From Flavobacteriaceae bacterium LYZ1037 (GTDB lineage: Bacteria > Bacteroidota > Bacteroidia > Flavobacteriales > Flavobacteriaceae): DNA of 64,000 nt. The stretch is from positions 1 to 64,000 of the forward strand of contig QFWS01000010.1 of the NCBI GenBank assembly GCA_003144015.1, in the 5' to 3' direction. This document shows, in pieces, positions 35,590 to 45,066 of the stretch. Position numbers and translations under genes: made by a program. Each line of letters starts with the position of its first letter. Within the stretch, counting starts at the first letter, position 1. The notes under the pieces are model-generated. The model was given only the letters and a program-made list of their open reading frames with translations. It was not told where the DNA came from and did not search any database.

Positions 35590-37023
35590 ATGAAATCGAG
35601 CACCATTGCAGACTTACTTTCAAAAGAAAATATCTTACAAGACATCGAAATAAAAGGTTGGGTTAGAACCTTTAGAGCTAACCGTTTTATTGCCTTAAAC
35701 GATGGCTCTACCATAAACAACATACAATGTGTGGTAGATTTCGAGAACACAGACGAAGCTACTTTAAAACGTATTACTACAGGAGCAGCCGTTCATATCA
35801 AAGGATCTCTTACCGAAAGTCAAGGAAAAGGACAAAGTGTAGAAATTCAAGTAACATCTATTGAGATTCTAGGAGATTCAGATCCGGAAACGTTTCCTAT
35901 TCAGCCTAAAAAACACTCTTTCGAGTTTTTAAGAGAAAATGCTCATTTACGTACTAGAACTAATACGTTTAGTGCAGTGATGCGTTTGCGTTCTTCTCTA
36001 TCTTTTGCTATTCATAAGTATTTTAACGACAATGGATTCTACTACATGCACACGCCAATTATTACAGGAAGTGATGCAGAAGGTGCAGGCGAAATGTTTC
36101 GTGTCACCAATTTAGATGCTAAAAACCCTCCTTTAGATGAAAATGGCAACGTAAATTATAAAGAAGATTTCTTTGGAAAAGAAACCAACTTAACCGTGTC
36201 TGGACAATTAGAAGCTGAAACATACGCGATGTCTTTAGGGAAAGTATACACTTTTGGACCAACGTTTAGAGCTGAAAACTCAAATACGTCTAGACACTTA
36301 GCAGAATTCTGGATGATAGAACCAGAAGTTGCTTTTATGGATCTAGCTGGAAATATGGATTTAGCAGAAGATTTTATGAAATCGGTTTTAAGTTATATTC
36401 TGGAGCACAATCGTGAAGATTTAGAATTTCTAGAAAGTAGATTATTAGACGAAGAAAAAACAAAACCACAAGCTGAACGTAGCGACATGAGCTTGATTGA
36501 AAAAATTAAGTTCGTTGTCGATAACAACTTTAAACGTGTTAGTTATACCGAAGCTATTGATATTCTTAAAAATTGCAAACCAAACAAAAAGAAAAAATTC
36601 AAATATATTATTGAAGAATGGGGAGCCGATTTACAAAGTGAACACGAACGCTATTTAGTTGAAAAACACTTTAACTGTCCGGTTATTTTATTTGATTACC
36701 CAGCAAACATTAAAGCTTTTTACATGCGCTTAAACGAAGATGGTAAAACGGTTCGTGCTATGGATATCCTTTTTCCTGGTATTGGAGAAATGGTAGGAGG
36801 TTCGCAACGTGAAGAACGTCTTGATGTGTTAAAAGAAAAAATGAAAGCTTTAGATATAGACGAAGAAGAATTATGGTGGTACTTAGATCTACGTAAATAC
36901 GGAACTGCAGTCCATTCTGGTTTTGGGTTAGGGTTTGAGCGTTTGGTGATGTTTGCCACAGGCATGGGCAACATTCGCGATGTGATTCCGTTTCCTAGAA
37001 CACCTCAAAATGCTGAGTTCTAA
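35590..37023 (+). CDS. asnS: Asparaginyl-tRNA synthetase
   Basis: Charges tRNA-Asn. 477 residues from the ATG at 35590; an earlier start adds MYKIYIT, which overlaps the promoter box. An OB-fold anticodon-binding domain (IEIKGWVRTFRANRFIALND) is followed by the class II core: motif 1 around YFNDNGFYYMHTPIITGSDAEGAG, motif 2 TFGPTFRAENSNTSRHLAEF, and motif 3 GFGLGFERLVMFATG. GSDAEGAGEMF is specific for asparaginyl enzymes. Confidence 0.96.
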   Translation: MKSSTIADLLSKENILQDIEIKGWVRTFRANRFIALNDGSTINNIQCVVDFENTDEATLKRITTGAAVHIKGSLTESQGKGQSVEIQVTSIEILGDSDPETFPIQPKKHSFEFLRENAHLRTRTNTFSAVMRLRSSLSFAIHKYFNDNGFYYMHTPIITGSDAEGAGEMFRVTNLDAKNPPLDENGNVNYKEDFFGKETNLTVSGQLEAETYAMSLGKVYTFGPTFRAENSNTSRHLAEFWMIEPEVAFMDLAGNMDLAEDFMKSVLSYILEHNREDLEFLESRLLDEEKTKPQAERSDMSLIEKIKFVVDNNFKRVSYTEAIDILKNCKPNKKKKFKYIIEEWGADLQSEHERYLVEKHFNCPVILFDYPANIKAFYMRLNEDGKTVRAMDILFPGIGEMVGGSQREERLDVLKEKMKALDIDEEELWWYLDLRKYGTAVHSGFGLGFERLVMFATGMGNIRDVIPFPRTPQNAEF

Positions 37024-37101
37024 ACCTTGTTATTAAGAGCGAAACAAAGAATTATAATCATTTATATTTTCCTTTTAAAATTAAAGACCTAATTATATCA
37101 T

Positions 37102-37140
37102 AAAACAATCTATATCTACGTTTATATAGATTGTTTTTTT
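37102..37140 (+). terminator. Terminator after asnS
   Basis: ACAATCTATAT pairs with ATATAGATTGT, then a run of T. Confidence 0.85.
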
Positions 37141-37257
37141 TATTTTTATATGAAATGCCAGTAACAAAAATTACATACCAATCGATATAATAACAAGGAC
37201 ATTGCATCTGACCATTGAAAAACAATAATTATTAACAGGTGAAACCAAATCCATACA

Positions 37258-38715
37258 ATGCTTAAACAATTTTTACAATTTAAATTATCGCAAAAGTTAT
37301 CGCCTCAGCAAATTCAATTAATGAAGCTGATACAATTGCCTACACAAGCATTTGAGCAACGTTTAAAACAAGAGTTAGAAGAAAACCCTGCCCTTGAAAG
37401 TGGAAAAGAGCAACTAGAGGAGCTTGATGACGATTTTGATAATACAGACGATTACGACAATGACAATGAATCTATAAGTGCAGATGATATTAATGTGGAT
37501 GATTATTTAAGCGATGACGATGTACCAGATTACAGAACACAAGCTAATAATTATAGTAGCGACGATGAAGAAAAAACCATGCCATATGCTGCTGGAACGT
37601 CGTTTACCCAACATTTAATCAATCAGTTAAACACTTTTAGATTAACAGATGATGAGTTTGATGTTGCCGAATTTCTAGTAGGTAGTATTGACGAAAGTGG
37701 TTATATCCGTCGTTCCCTAAGCGATATTATGGACGATTTGGCTTTTACACAAAACATCTACACTACAGAAGATGAGATTAAGAAGGTTTTAAAAATAGTC
37801 CACCAATTAGATCCAGCAGGTGTTGGAGCCAGAAACCTTCAGGAGTGTTTAAGCATTCAATTACATAGAAAAGAAAAACGTCCAGATGTTGAATTGGCCA
37901 TTGAAATTATTGACAATGCCTTCGAGAAATTCACTAAAAAGCATTACAAGAAACTGCTTCAAAAATTCGATATCACAGAGCAGCAACTTAAAGATGCCAT
38001 CGACGAAATAGAGCATTTAAATCCGAAACCTGGTGGTTCCTATTCTGGAAATAACCGCATGGTAGAACATGTTGTTCCAGATTTTGCCATTAAAATTGTT
38101 GATGGTGAACTTGAACTTACCTTAAACGGAAGAAATGCACCAGAACTCCATGTTTCCAGAGAATATAGCAACATGCTTAAAGGTTATAAAGAAGCCAAGG
38201 ACAAGTCGAAATCTCAAAAAGATGCCGTAATGTTTATCAAACAAAAACTGGATGCTGCCAAATGGTTTATAGATGCTATTAGACAGCGTCAGCAGACTTT
38301 ATTTGTAACCATGAGTTCTATTATGCATTATCAAAAAGAATACTTTTTAACAGGTGATGAACGCAAATTGCGTCCAATGATTCTTAAAGATATTGCAGAC
38401 GAAATTGAGATGGATGTTTCTACAGTTTCCAGAGTTGCCAATAGTAAATATGTAGATACACCTTATGGCACAAAGTTAATAAAAGAGTTCTTTTCGGAAT
38501 CGATGACAAACGATCAAGGAGAAGAGGTTTCAACCCGAGAAATTAAAAAAATCTTAGAAACTGTTATTGAAGAAGAGAACAAAAGAAAACCTTTAACAGA
38601 TGAAGCTCTTGCTAAAATATTAAAAGAAAAAGGGTATCCAATTGCCAGAAGAACCGTTGCGAAATACAGAGAGCAATTAGATATTCCTGTGGCTAGATTA
38701 CGTAAAAAAATATGA
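37258..38715 (+). CDS. rpoN: RNA polymerase sigma-54 factor
   Basis: 485 residues. Region I opens LKQFLQFKLSQKLSPQQIQLMKLIQLP; an acidic region II (about 55-105) follows. The core-binding part includes LDPAGVGARNLQECL. Then come the -12 recognition helix-turn-helix, DVSTVSRVANSKYVDTPYGT, and the RpoN box ARRTVAKYREQL near the end. It needs an AAA+ activator to open promoters; none is in the window. Four-base overlap with the next gene suggests a shared transcript. Confidence 0.96.
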   Translation: MLKQFLQFKLSQKLSPQQIQLMKLIQLPTQAFEQRLKQELEENPALESGKEQLEELDDDFDNTDDYDNDNESISADDINVDDYLSDDDVPDYRTQANNYSSDDEEKTMPYAAGTSFTQHLINQLNTFRLTDDEFDVAEFLVGSIDESGYIRRSLSDIMDDLAFTQNIYTTEDEIKKVLKIVHQLDPAGVGARNLQECLSIQLHRKEKRPDVELAIEIIDNAFEKFTKKHYKKLLQKFDITEQQLKDAIDEIEHLNPKPGGSYSGNNRMVEHVVPDFAIKIVDGELELTLNGRNAPELHVSREYSNMLKGYKEAKDKSKSQKDAVMFIKQKLDAAKWFIDAIRQRQQTLFVTMSSIMHYQKEYFLTGDERKLRPMILKDIADEIEMDVSTVSRVANSKYVDTPYGTKLIKEFFSESMTNDQGEEVSTREIKKILETVIEEENKRKPLTDEALAKILKEKGYPIARRTVAKYREQLDIPVARLRKKI

Positions 38716-39320
38716 TGAACTGGCTTTTAAAAAGTGTCTCTTTAATATTTCATCCCATTCTCATGCCATTATTAGGTGTGCTTTTTTACTTTTCTAAATC
38801 ACCTAGATTTATTCCCATAGAAATTATTCAAGCTAAGATCATCTCCTTATTAATTTTAACCATTGCTCTGCCTATTTTGCTTTACTTTCTTTTAAAGAAT
38901 ATTGGAAGGGTAAATTCAATCTATTTAAATACAACAAAAGAAAGATTAATCCCTTTATTTTTAAATGGGTGTATTACTCTATTAATTATTAATCGTGTAT
39001 TGCCTCCTACAGAAATTATTGAATTGTATTATTTTTTTGTTGGGATTTTAATCTCTACACTAGCCTGTTTTATTCTAGCCATCTTAAAGTTTAAAGCAAG
39101 TATCCACATGATTGGAATTGCTGGAGTAACTATGTTTTATATAGCCTTAAGCATTCACTTTAGCATTAATGTAAATGGTACATTAGCACTAATGTTTATA
39201 TTGATTGGAGCCATAGCTACTTCGAGACTACATGTAAAGGCACACAGCAATATAGAGTTACTAATAGGTTTTTTTATAGGTTTAGTACCTCAGCTTATTT
39301 TAGTTAATTATTGGTTATAA
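38712..39320 (+). CDS. Integral membrane protein, PAP2-like suspected
   Basis: 202 residues, almost all hydrophobic, with about six membrane helices. The layout resembles the small PAP2-like membrane proteins next to rpoN in other flavobacteria, with short motifs TTKERLIPL and ATSRLHVKAHSNIELLIGF; the latter resembles the SRxxxxxHxxxD site of PAP2 phosphatases, ending in E in place of D. The usual Lys-rich first motif is not clear. Starts within the rpoN stop and ends overlapping the PorT-like gene by six bases on the opposite strand. Activity unproven. Confidence 0.75.
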   Translation: MMNWLLKSVSLIFHPILMPLLGVLFYFSKSPRFIPIEIIQAKIISLLILTIALPILLYFLLKNIGRVNSIYLNTTKERLIPLFLNGCITLLIINRVLPPTEIIELYYFFVGILISTLACFILAILKFKASIHMIGIAGVTMFYIALSIHFSINVNGTLALMFILIGAIATSRLHVKAHSNIELLIGFFIGLVPQLILVNYWL

Positions 39321-40019
39321 AATATAAAAGATAAGACCAAATTTAACTGCATACATATCAATTGCTTGTTCTCCTAACCTTGCATCTGAAGAAAGTATCG
39401 AGTTTAAAGAATAATAGAGGTGGAAATTCCAGGTATTATAACCTGCACTAAATGTTAAGCCATATTGAAAGTCGTTAAAGCTTTTAATATTACTATGTTT
39501 TATTTTCCCTAAATCTCCTTTAAATTTTGTGGAACTTGCCAATAGATAACCCACTTTAAATCCTGTATAAATACGCCAAAACTTATATTCTTCTGCTGTA
39601 GATGTTCGCCATCTAACTTCTAATGGCATTTCTAACAGATAGGTTGAGAATTTGTTTTTGGTATAATTTATATCAGCATCACTTAAATTAATATACTCTA
39701 TCTCTCCAGAAGTGTTTTCAGATAAAAAGATATTATGATTGTAAGAGTTTATTGAGGCTCCTAAGCCTAAACCTAGACCAAAATTTCTTCTCTCGTTTAA
39801 AGGAAAGTCTCTAATATATCCAAAATGGAAACCACTAGAAAACCCGGTTTGTTTAACATTATTTGGTTTTTGTGCAAGCAAGTTGTAGGTAATAGCCAAA
39901 TAAAACTGATCTTCTCTATATTTAGTGTCTACAGCCTTGGTAGTATCCATGACGACATCTTGAGACCAAATGGTAGTTACACAAAAAAAGCTCAAAAATA
40001 AAGTAAGAATAACCTTCAT
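39315..40019 (-). CDS. PorT-like outer membrane beta-barrel protein
   Basis: 234 residues from the ATG at 40019, which begins the signal peptide MKVILTLFLSFFCVTTIWSQ; a longer frame adds 12 non-conserved residues. The body is short amphipathic strands (FHFGYIRDFPLNERRNFGLGLGLGA, TYLLEMPLEVRWR, WRIYTGFKVGYL) and ends in an aromatic strand KFGLIFYIL. This matches PorT-family 8-strand barrels. From memory its placing beside rpoN and exbD fits the T9SS component PorT/SprT of flavobacteria, needed for secretion and gliding. Given the sorting domain at the window start, a type IX system should exist in this genome. Confidence 0.8.
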   Translation of the reverse strand: MKVILTLFLSFFCVTTIWSQDVVMDTTKAVDTKYREDQFYLAITYNLLAQKPNNVKQTGFSSGFHFGYIRDFPLNERRNFGLGLGLGASINSYNHNIFLSENTSGEIEYINLSDADINYTKNKFSTYLLEMPLEVRWRTSTAEEYKFWRIYTGFKVGYLLASSTKFKGDLGKIKHSNIKSFNDFQYGLTFSAGYNTWNFHLYYSLNSILSSDARLGEQAIDMYAVKFGLIFYIL

Positions 40020-40053
40020 AACAAATAGTCCTTTTCCTAGATAAATATAAAAC

Positions 40054-40085
40054 AAAAGGCGTTAAGATTTCTCAAAACGCCTTTT
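40054..40085 (-). terminator. Terminator after the exbBD operon
   Basis: AAAAGGCGTT and AACGCCTTTT form a perfect 10-bp stem. On the minus strand a T-rich stretch follows. It separates the operon from the PorT-like gene. Confidence 0.75.
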
Positions 40086-40108
40086 AATAATATAAAATTA
40101 AGATGTTA

Positions 40109-40594
40109 TTAATTTTTCAATCCATCAAGGGCATTCCCTTTTCTAGTTGTATAATTAATTTTAAGTGCATTTACTTTACGCAATTCTTGTTTAATGTCTG
40201 TTACTAACCCCATATTAGCATCACTGTCTACTTTTAAAGCAGTTGTCAAGAAAGGGATTAACTCTTCTCTTTTAGAAGCACGCTCAGCAGCTATAAAAGC
40301 AGGTATTTCAGATACCTCAGCAAACTTATCGTTTAATTGAATTCTAGCTTCTGTACCAAATGTTGATTTATAATTGCTACTTGGTTTTCCAGCATAGATG
40401 TACATTACCAAATCTTTCTTATCTAATTTTTCAACTTGATCTGCTTGTGGTAACTTATTCTCAATCATTAGCGTGTTCTGTCTCATAACAGTTGCTACCA
40501 TGAAAAAGAATAATAGCATAAATACGATATCTGGTAAAGAGGCTGTATTTACAGCTGGCATATCGCCACTTTTTTTCTTATTAAATTTAGACAT
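40109..40594 (-). CDS. exbD: ExbD/TolR-type biopolymer transport protein (second)
   Basis: 161 residues. A single membrane helix near the N terminus (PDIVFMLLFFFMVATVM) carries the conserved Asp that accepts protons. The rest is periplasmic and binds peptidoglycan in the family. The front MSKFNKKKSGDMPAVNTASL is typical of Bacteroidota ExbD. It lies 13 bases after another exbD. Two ExbD types may form a mixed dimer with one ExbB pore to power TonB or a related outer membrane machine. Confidence 0.9.
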   Translation of the reverse strand: MSKFNKKKSGDMPAVNTASLPDIVFMLLFFFMVATVMRQNTLMIENKLPQADQVEKLDKKDLVMYIYAGKPSSNYKSTFGTEARIQLNDKFAEVSEIPAFIAAERASKREELIPFLTTALKVDSDANMGLVTDIKQELRKVNALKINYTTRKGNALDGLKN

Positions 40595-40607
40595 ATTTTT
40601 TATTTAT

Positions 40608-41246
40608 CTAATTAGACTTTTTAGGTTCTGCTTCAGAGAACTTTTGCGGAATTAAAATTTTAATTTCTTCCAATTTGTCTTTTAATTTTGCTTTTTCTTC
40701 CGAAGAAGTTCTAGGGTCTGAATAGCGTTTCTCTGCTTCTACAAAACTCATTCTTAAATTAGGGAAACTTTTTTCAAACTCTCTATCTCTTAACTCGTTA
40801 TAGGCAGCAATAATTTCGTTTTGAACAGCTATATACGTATCGTATTTTGTTGCTCTATCATTTTGTAACGAAATAATGGCTTTGTCGAAATTATCTGAAG
40901 ATCTCGGATTTTTCTTTCCTTGACAACGCTTACAAGCATCAGGACCTGTACCACCACCATTGTCCAAAAAGGCAACTGCAGCTTTACGAAGATCTTTTAT
41001 CTGGATAATTTTTTCTTCACCTCCTGTTTTTAAAAACAATTGGTTGCTTTTATTTACATTTAGTTGAAAAATATTTTTCTCTTTAATAATAACGTCTTCT
41101 TGTTCGGTATCGTCTATTGGAGGCAGTTTTCTGTTTAATCCAGAATCTGTTTCAATAGTTGTAGTTACCAAGAAAAATATAAGGAGTAAGAAAGCAATGT
41201 CAGCCATAGAGCCTGCATTAACTTCTGGTGCTGATCTCTTTGCCAT
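40608..41246 (-). CDS. exbD: ExbD/TolR-type biopolymer transport protein (first)
   Basis: 212 residues, longer than the second copy. The helix MADIAFLLLIFFLVTTTIE holds the conserved Asp. A periplasmic insert of about 50 residues contains CKRCQGKKNPRSSDNF with two Cys in a CxxC, unusual for ExbD and possibly a disulfide. The C-terminal part is a charged helix (about 150-212). Two bases separate it from the preceding membrane protein gene. Part of the ExbB-membrane protein-ExbD-ExbD operon. Confidence 0.9.
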   Translation of the reverse strand: MAKRSAPEVNAGSMADIAFLLLIFFLVTTTIETDSGLNRKLPPIDDTEQEDVIIKEKNIFQLNVNKSNQLFLKTGGEEKIIQIKDLRKAAVAFLDNGGGTGPDACKRCQGKKNPRSSDNFDKAIISLQNDRATKYDTYIAVQNEIIAAYNELRDREFEKSFPNLRMSFVEAEKRYSDPRTSSEEKAKLKDKLEEIKILIPQKFSEAEPKKSN

Positions 41247-41248
41247 AA

Positions 41249-41668
41249 TTATTTATTCGTTACATTTTTAATTCCTGAAAACGCCATAGAACCAATAGCT
41301 ATAATTGCTAAAGCATAGAAAGCGTACAATCCTGCTCCAACATATTTAGAAGTTGCTTCTGTTACATCAACACCTTTATCTGTAAAAGGGGTTAAATCTA
41401 AATCATTACCTGAAGACATGGCATAAGAAATTACAAGAATAACTACAAATGCTCCAACAGACATTAAGGTCTTTTTAATGTTACCTGCAAATAATCCTTT
41501 AATCACATACACTAGAACTAGAGCTAGTATAAGAGCAAGAATTACATAAGTAACATACATCATATTGTCTATCATACTTTCATTTCCGGACATAATCATT
41601 AAAGCGAATATGACACCGACTATTGAAAGTACACCAACAATAATTTTTAATATTTTATGTAAACTCAT
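41249..41668 (-). CDS. Membrane protein of the exbBD operon, function unknown
   Basis: 139 residues with about four membrane helices (near 8-28, 35-55, 65-85 and 112-132). The loop SSGNDLDLTPFTDKGVDVTE lies between the last two. No motif is recognised. It sits 25 bases after exbB and 2 bases before exbD, an order seen in this phylum, so it may be a structural part or regulator of the energising complex. Confidence 0.75.
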   Translation of the reverse strand: MSLHKILKIIVGVLSIVGVIFALMIMSGNESMIDNMMYVTYVILALILALVLVYVIKGLFAGNIKKTLMSVGAFVVILVISYAMSSGNDLDLTPFTDKGVDVTEATSKYVGAGLYAFYALAIIAIGSMAFSGIKNVTNK

Positions 41669-41693
41669 TGTTTAATGTGTTTTTAGGTTATTA

Positions 41694-42479
41694 TTACTTC
41701 TTGTTTCTAATCAATAAATCCATTAAAGTGATTGATGCATCTTCCATATCGTTTACAATGCTATCAATTTTTGCAATAATGTAATTGTAGAATACTTGAA
41801 GTATAATAGCAACAATAAGACCAAATACTGTAGTTAAAAGTGCTACTTTAATACCACCTGCAACTAAAGAAGGTTGCATATCTCCTGCTGCTTCAATTTT
41901 ATCGAATGCTTGAATCATCCCAATTACTGTTCCCATGAATCCTAACATTGGAGCCAAAGCAATAAATAATGATATCCAAGAAACGTTTTTCTCTAATTGT
42001 CCCATTTGTACACCACCATAAGCAATAACAGCTTTTTCAGCAGCTTCAATACCTTCGTCTGTTCTATCTAAACCTTGATAGAAAATAGAGGCAACAGGCC
42101 CTTTTGTGTTTCTACAAACTTCTTTTGCAGCTTCAACACCACCAGATTGTAATGCGTCTTCAACGTCTTGAGTTAATTTTTTAGTGTTTGTTGTAGAAAG
42201 GTTTAAAAAGATAATTCTTTCGATAGCAATTGCTAAACCAAGAATTAAACATAATAGAACGATTCCCATAAAACCTGGTCCACCTTCTATAAAACGTTTT
42301 TTTAGTTCTTGGTGAAATCCAAGATCTTCAGTTACTACATCATCAGTTGCAGCGTCGTCTTGTGATACACTAGCAACAGTTGCTGCTATTGATGCTGTTA
42401 TGTTTGCAGTTGTATTTGCATTAACAGTTCCGAAAGCCATAATTCCAGTAATGGCTAGAATAGAAAATAATCTTTTCAT
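41694..42479 (-). CDS. exbB: MotA/TolQ/ExbB proton channel protein
   Basis: 261 residues. A cleavable-looking signal or first helix (about 1-21) precedes a Thr/Ala-rich region, then ExbB helices near 75-95, 165-190 and 205-235. Core motifs are ISLFIALAPMLGFMGTVIGM and IKVALLTTVFGLIVAIILQ. ExbB forms a pentamer around an ExbD dimer and passes protons to energise TonB. An N-terminal extension like this is common in Bacteroidota. Confidence 0.92.
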   Translation of the reverse strand: MKRLFSILAITGIMAFGTVNANTTANITASIAATVASVSQDDAATDDVVTEDLGFHQELKKRFIEGGPGFMGIVLLCLILGLAIAIERIIFLNLSTTNTKKLTQDVEDALQSGGVEAAKEVCRNTKGPVASIFYQGLDRTDEGIEAAEKAVIAYGGVQMGQLEKNVSWISLFIALAPMLGFMGTVIGMIQAFDKIEAAGDMQPSLVAGGIKVALLTTVFGLIVAIILQVFYNYIIAKIDSIVNDMEDASITLMDLLIRNKK

Positions 42480-42554
42480 TGTTCTTGTTCTTAATTTTAT
42501 TAGTTAAAGTGTTAAAGATATAAAAAAAATACGATTAAAAAATAAAAATAACAG

Positions 42555-42642
42555 CAGAGAGGAAGGGATTCGAACCCTCGATACCCTTTTGAGGTATACA
42601 CACTTTCCAGGCGTGCGCCTTCGACCACTCGGCCACCTCTCT
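42555..42642 (-). tRNA. tRNA-Ser (GGA anticodon)
   Basis: 88 bases. The acceptor stem AGAGAGG pairs with CCTCTCT, followed by discriminator G. The D arm is in GGCCGAGTGGTCGAAGGC, the anticodon loop is CTGGAAA, there is a long variable arm TATACCTC...GGGTAT typical of class II tRNAs, and the T arm has TTCGAAT. CCA is not encoded. It reads UCC/UCU codons. Confidence 0.95.
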
Positions 42643-42716
42643 CAATATTATATTTTATAATACGTTAGGCAAATAACAAAAAAAACTTTGAAAGCTAAAA
42701 ATTTTGACAGTTAATT

Positions 42717-43739
42717 TTAAGACATTTCTCCTCTTAAAGAGGTTTCAAATATGGTTTTGAAGGTGTTAGCCGAAATTTTTTCTCCTAGAAAATACATTAA
42801 TTTTACAATTGCAGCCTCTGTAGTAATGTCTTTTCCTGTAATAACCCCTATTTTTTTTAATTCAGAACTGGTTTCATACTGTCCCATATTAACACTTCCT
42901 CCTGAACATTGTGTCACATTTATTACTTGAACACCTCTTTTAATAACTTCGTCTATTAAAGTAATAAACCAGGATTCAGTGGTGGCATTTCCTGCTCCAT
43001 AGGTTTCTAAAATAATTCCTTTTACGCTAGGATTATTAATAATACATTCTAAAACAGACTTAGAAATACCCGGAAATAATTTAATAAGTGCAATATTGGT
43101 ATCTAATACTTTATGGACCTTCAGCTTTTTTTTAGCGTTTGGAGTAAATAAGGCTTCGCTATTTATTTTTATATGAACTCCAGATTCTGCTAAATGTGGG
43201 TAATTTAAAGATTCGAAAGCTTCAAAATGTTCGGCATTAATTTTTGTAGTTCTATTGCCTCTATATAATTTGTACTCAAAATATAATCCCACTTCTCTAA
43301 TAACTGGTTTGTTATTTTTTATTAAAGACGCCATTTGTATGGACGTAATTAAATTTTCTTTAGCATCTGTACGTAAATCTCCAATGGGTAGTTGTGACCC
43401 TGTAAGAATCACGGGTTTTGCTAGGTTCTCTAACATAAAACTTAATGCTGAAGCAGTATAACTCATGGTGTCACTTCCATGCAGAACTACAAAGCCATCA
43501 AAATCGTTATAATTTTTTTCAATAATTTCAGCCATTTGCAACCAATATTCTGGATTCATATTAGAGGAATCTATAGGTTCTTCAAACGAAACGGTTGAAA
43601 TATTACAACTCAACAGTTTTAACTCTGGAATACGCTTCAAGAGATTGTTAAAATCGAAGGCTTGTAATTCTCCTGTATTGGGATTTTTTATCATTCCAAT
43701 AGTACCACCAGTATATATTAAAAGAATGTTGGGTTTCAT
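42717..43739 (-). CDS. L-asparaginase, type I-like
   Basis: Breaks asparagine into aspartate and ammonia. 340 residues from the ATG at 43739 (MKPNILLIYTGGTIGM); an ATG nine bases up is possible. Thr13 in YTGGTIG is the nucleophile; the second active-site segment is LHGSDTMSYTASALSFML, and PVILTGSQLPIG follows. No signal peptide, so cytoplasmic, as expected for type I. The second, unrelated asparaginase-type enzyme of this window. Two bases after the tatD gene, so they are co-transcribed. Confidence 0.93.
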   Translation of the reverse strand: MKPNILLIYTGGTIGMIKNPNTGELQAFDFNNLLKRIPELKLLSCNISTVSFEEPIDSSNMNPEYWLQMAEIIEKNYNDFDGFVVLHGSDTMSYTASALSFMLENLAKPVILTGSQLPIGDLRTDAKENLITSIQMASLIKNNKPVIREVGLYFEYKLYRGNRTTKINAEHFEAFESLNYPHLAESGVHIKINSEALFTPNAKKKLKVHKVLDTNIALIKLFPGISKSVLECIINNPSVKGIILETYGAGNATTESWFITLIDEVIKRGVQVINVTQCSGGSVNMGQYETSSELKKIGVITGKDITTEAAIVKLMYFLGEKISANTFKTIFETSLRGEMS

Positions 43740-43750
43740 GGCTTCCATAC

Positions 43751-44518
43751 TTATATATTAAAAATGTCTTTTGAATTTTGAGTGGTAATTTCGGCAATTT
43801 TTTCCTGAGGCAGCTTATAAAGCTCTGATAGTTTTTCTAACACCTTTATAATGTAGCTACTTTCATTTCGTTTACCACGATAAGGTTTTGGTGCTAAATA
43901 AGGCGAATCGGTTTCTAAAACAATATGTTTTAAATCTATTTGATTGATAAACTGATCTATTTTACCATTTTTAAAAGTAACAACACCTCCAATGCCTAAC
44001 TTCATATTAAATGATATAGCACGTTTTGCTTGATCTAAGGTTCCAGTAAAACAATGAAAAATTCCGAATAAGTCGTTGCTTTTCTCTTCTTCTAAAACAT
44101 CGAAAATCTCATCGAAAGCTTCCCGACAATGAATCACGATTGGCAATTTATATTTTTTTGCCAATTGTATTTGTCGCCTAAACGCTTTTTTCTGGATATC
44201 TAAAGTAGATGTATCCCAATACAAATCGATGCCAATTTCGCCAATGGCATAAAAAGAACGTTTGTCTAACAGGTCTTCAACAAGTGCTAATTCGTCTTGA
44301 TAATTTTCTTTTACAGATGTTGGGTGTAAGCCCATCATTAAAAAAACATTTTCTGAAAAATCTCTTTCTAATTGAAGCATGGCTTCTGTATAAGACGAAT
44401 CGATTGCTGGAATAAAGAAACGGGAAACTCCTGCCTCAATAGCTCTTTGAATCATGTCTTTCTGGTCTTCAGCAAAAGCTTCGCTATATAAATGTGTATG
44501 AGTGTCTGTAATTATCAT
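43751..44518 (-). CDS. TatD family metal-dependent hydrolase
   Basis: 255 residues with the amidohydrolase TIM-barrel ligands: HTH in ITDTHTHLYS, Glu in AIGEIGIDLYWD, His in PIVIHCREAFDE, His in GIFHCFTGTLDQA, and Asp in VLETDSPYLAPKPYRGKRN. TatD enzymes act as 3'-5' DNA exonucleases in repair or RNA quality control. Its start overlaps a reading frame on the other strand, but the true start of that neighbour lies further on at 44571. Confidence 0.94.
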   Translation of the reverse strand: MIITDTHTHLYSEAFAEDQKDMIQRAIEAGVSRFFIPAIDSSYTEAMLQLERDFSENVFLMMGLHPTSVKENYQDELALVEDLLDKRSFYAIGEIGIDLYWDTSTLDIQKKAFRRQIQLAKKYKLPIVIHCREAFDEIFDVLEEEKSNDLFGIFHCFTGTLDQAKRAISFNMKLGIGGVVTFKNGKIDQFINQIDLKHIVLETDSPYLAPKPYRGKRNESSYIIKVLEKLSELYKLPQEKIAEITTQNSKDIFNI

Positions 44519-44546
44519 TTTGCAAAAGTATAAGTTTTTACATTAC

Positions 44547-44554
44547 TATCTTTG
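44547..44554 (+). promoter_or_regulatory. Candidate -7 element for the retropepsin-like gene
   Basis: TATCTTTG fits TAnnTTTG, 17 bases before the ATG at 44571, supporting that start. Confidence 0.4.
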
Positions 44555-44570
44555 TAAGAAATATGAAGTT

Positions 44571-45011
44571 ATGGAAAATCTTAAAGACTTCCTTTTAGAA
44601 AAAGGCTATACAAAAATTAAATTGAAGCTAACAAAAACCAATCATTTTGAAATTAAAGCAACTATTAATGGTGTAAAAGGGCTTTTTATTTTAGATACTG
44701 GTGCTTCTAGTTCTTGTGTTGGGTTTGAAGCTATTGATAGGTTTCGTTTAAAAGTTAAAGACTCTGAAATAATGGCAGCTGGAGCTGGAGCGACAGATAT
44801 GCTCACACAAATTTCTAAAAAAAATAAGCTAAAAATTGGCAAATGGAATAAGGAACAAGTTGTCCTTATCTTATTCAACTTAACACATGTTAATACAGCT
44901 TTAGTCAACCATAATGCCCAACCTGTAGACGGTATTATTGGAGCTGATATTCTAAAGAAAGGAAAAGGTATTATTGACTATGAAAAAAAATATTTATATT
45001 TAAAAATGTAG
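44571..45011 (+). CDS. Retropepsin-like aspartic protease
   Basis: 146 residues from the ATG at 44571; the longer frame overlaps tatD and the promoter. The active-site motif is FILDTGASSSCV with Asp42, and the second hallmark is DGIIGADILKKGKGIIDY, as in clan AA single-domain aspartic proteases that work as dimers. No signal peptide, so it should be cytoplasmic. Substrates of this bacterial group are poorly known. It comes 55 bases before the response regulator gene. Confidence 0.85.
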   Translation: MENLKDFLLEKGYTKIKLKLTKTNHFEIKATINGVKGLFILDTGASSSCVGFEAIDRFRLKVKDSEIMAAGAGATDMLTQISKKNKLKIGKWNKEQVVLILFNLTHVNTALVNHNAQPVDGIIGADILKKGKGIIDYEKKYLYLKM

Positions 45012-45066
45012 TAAATTTCTTATAAAATAAATATCTTTACCTTTATATTGATTACATTAATAGCAC

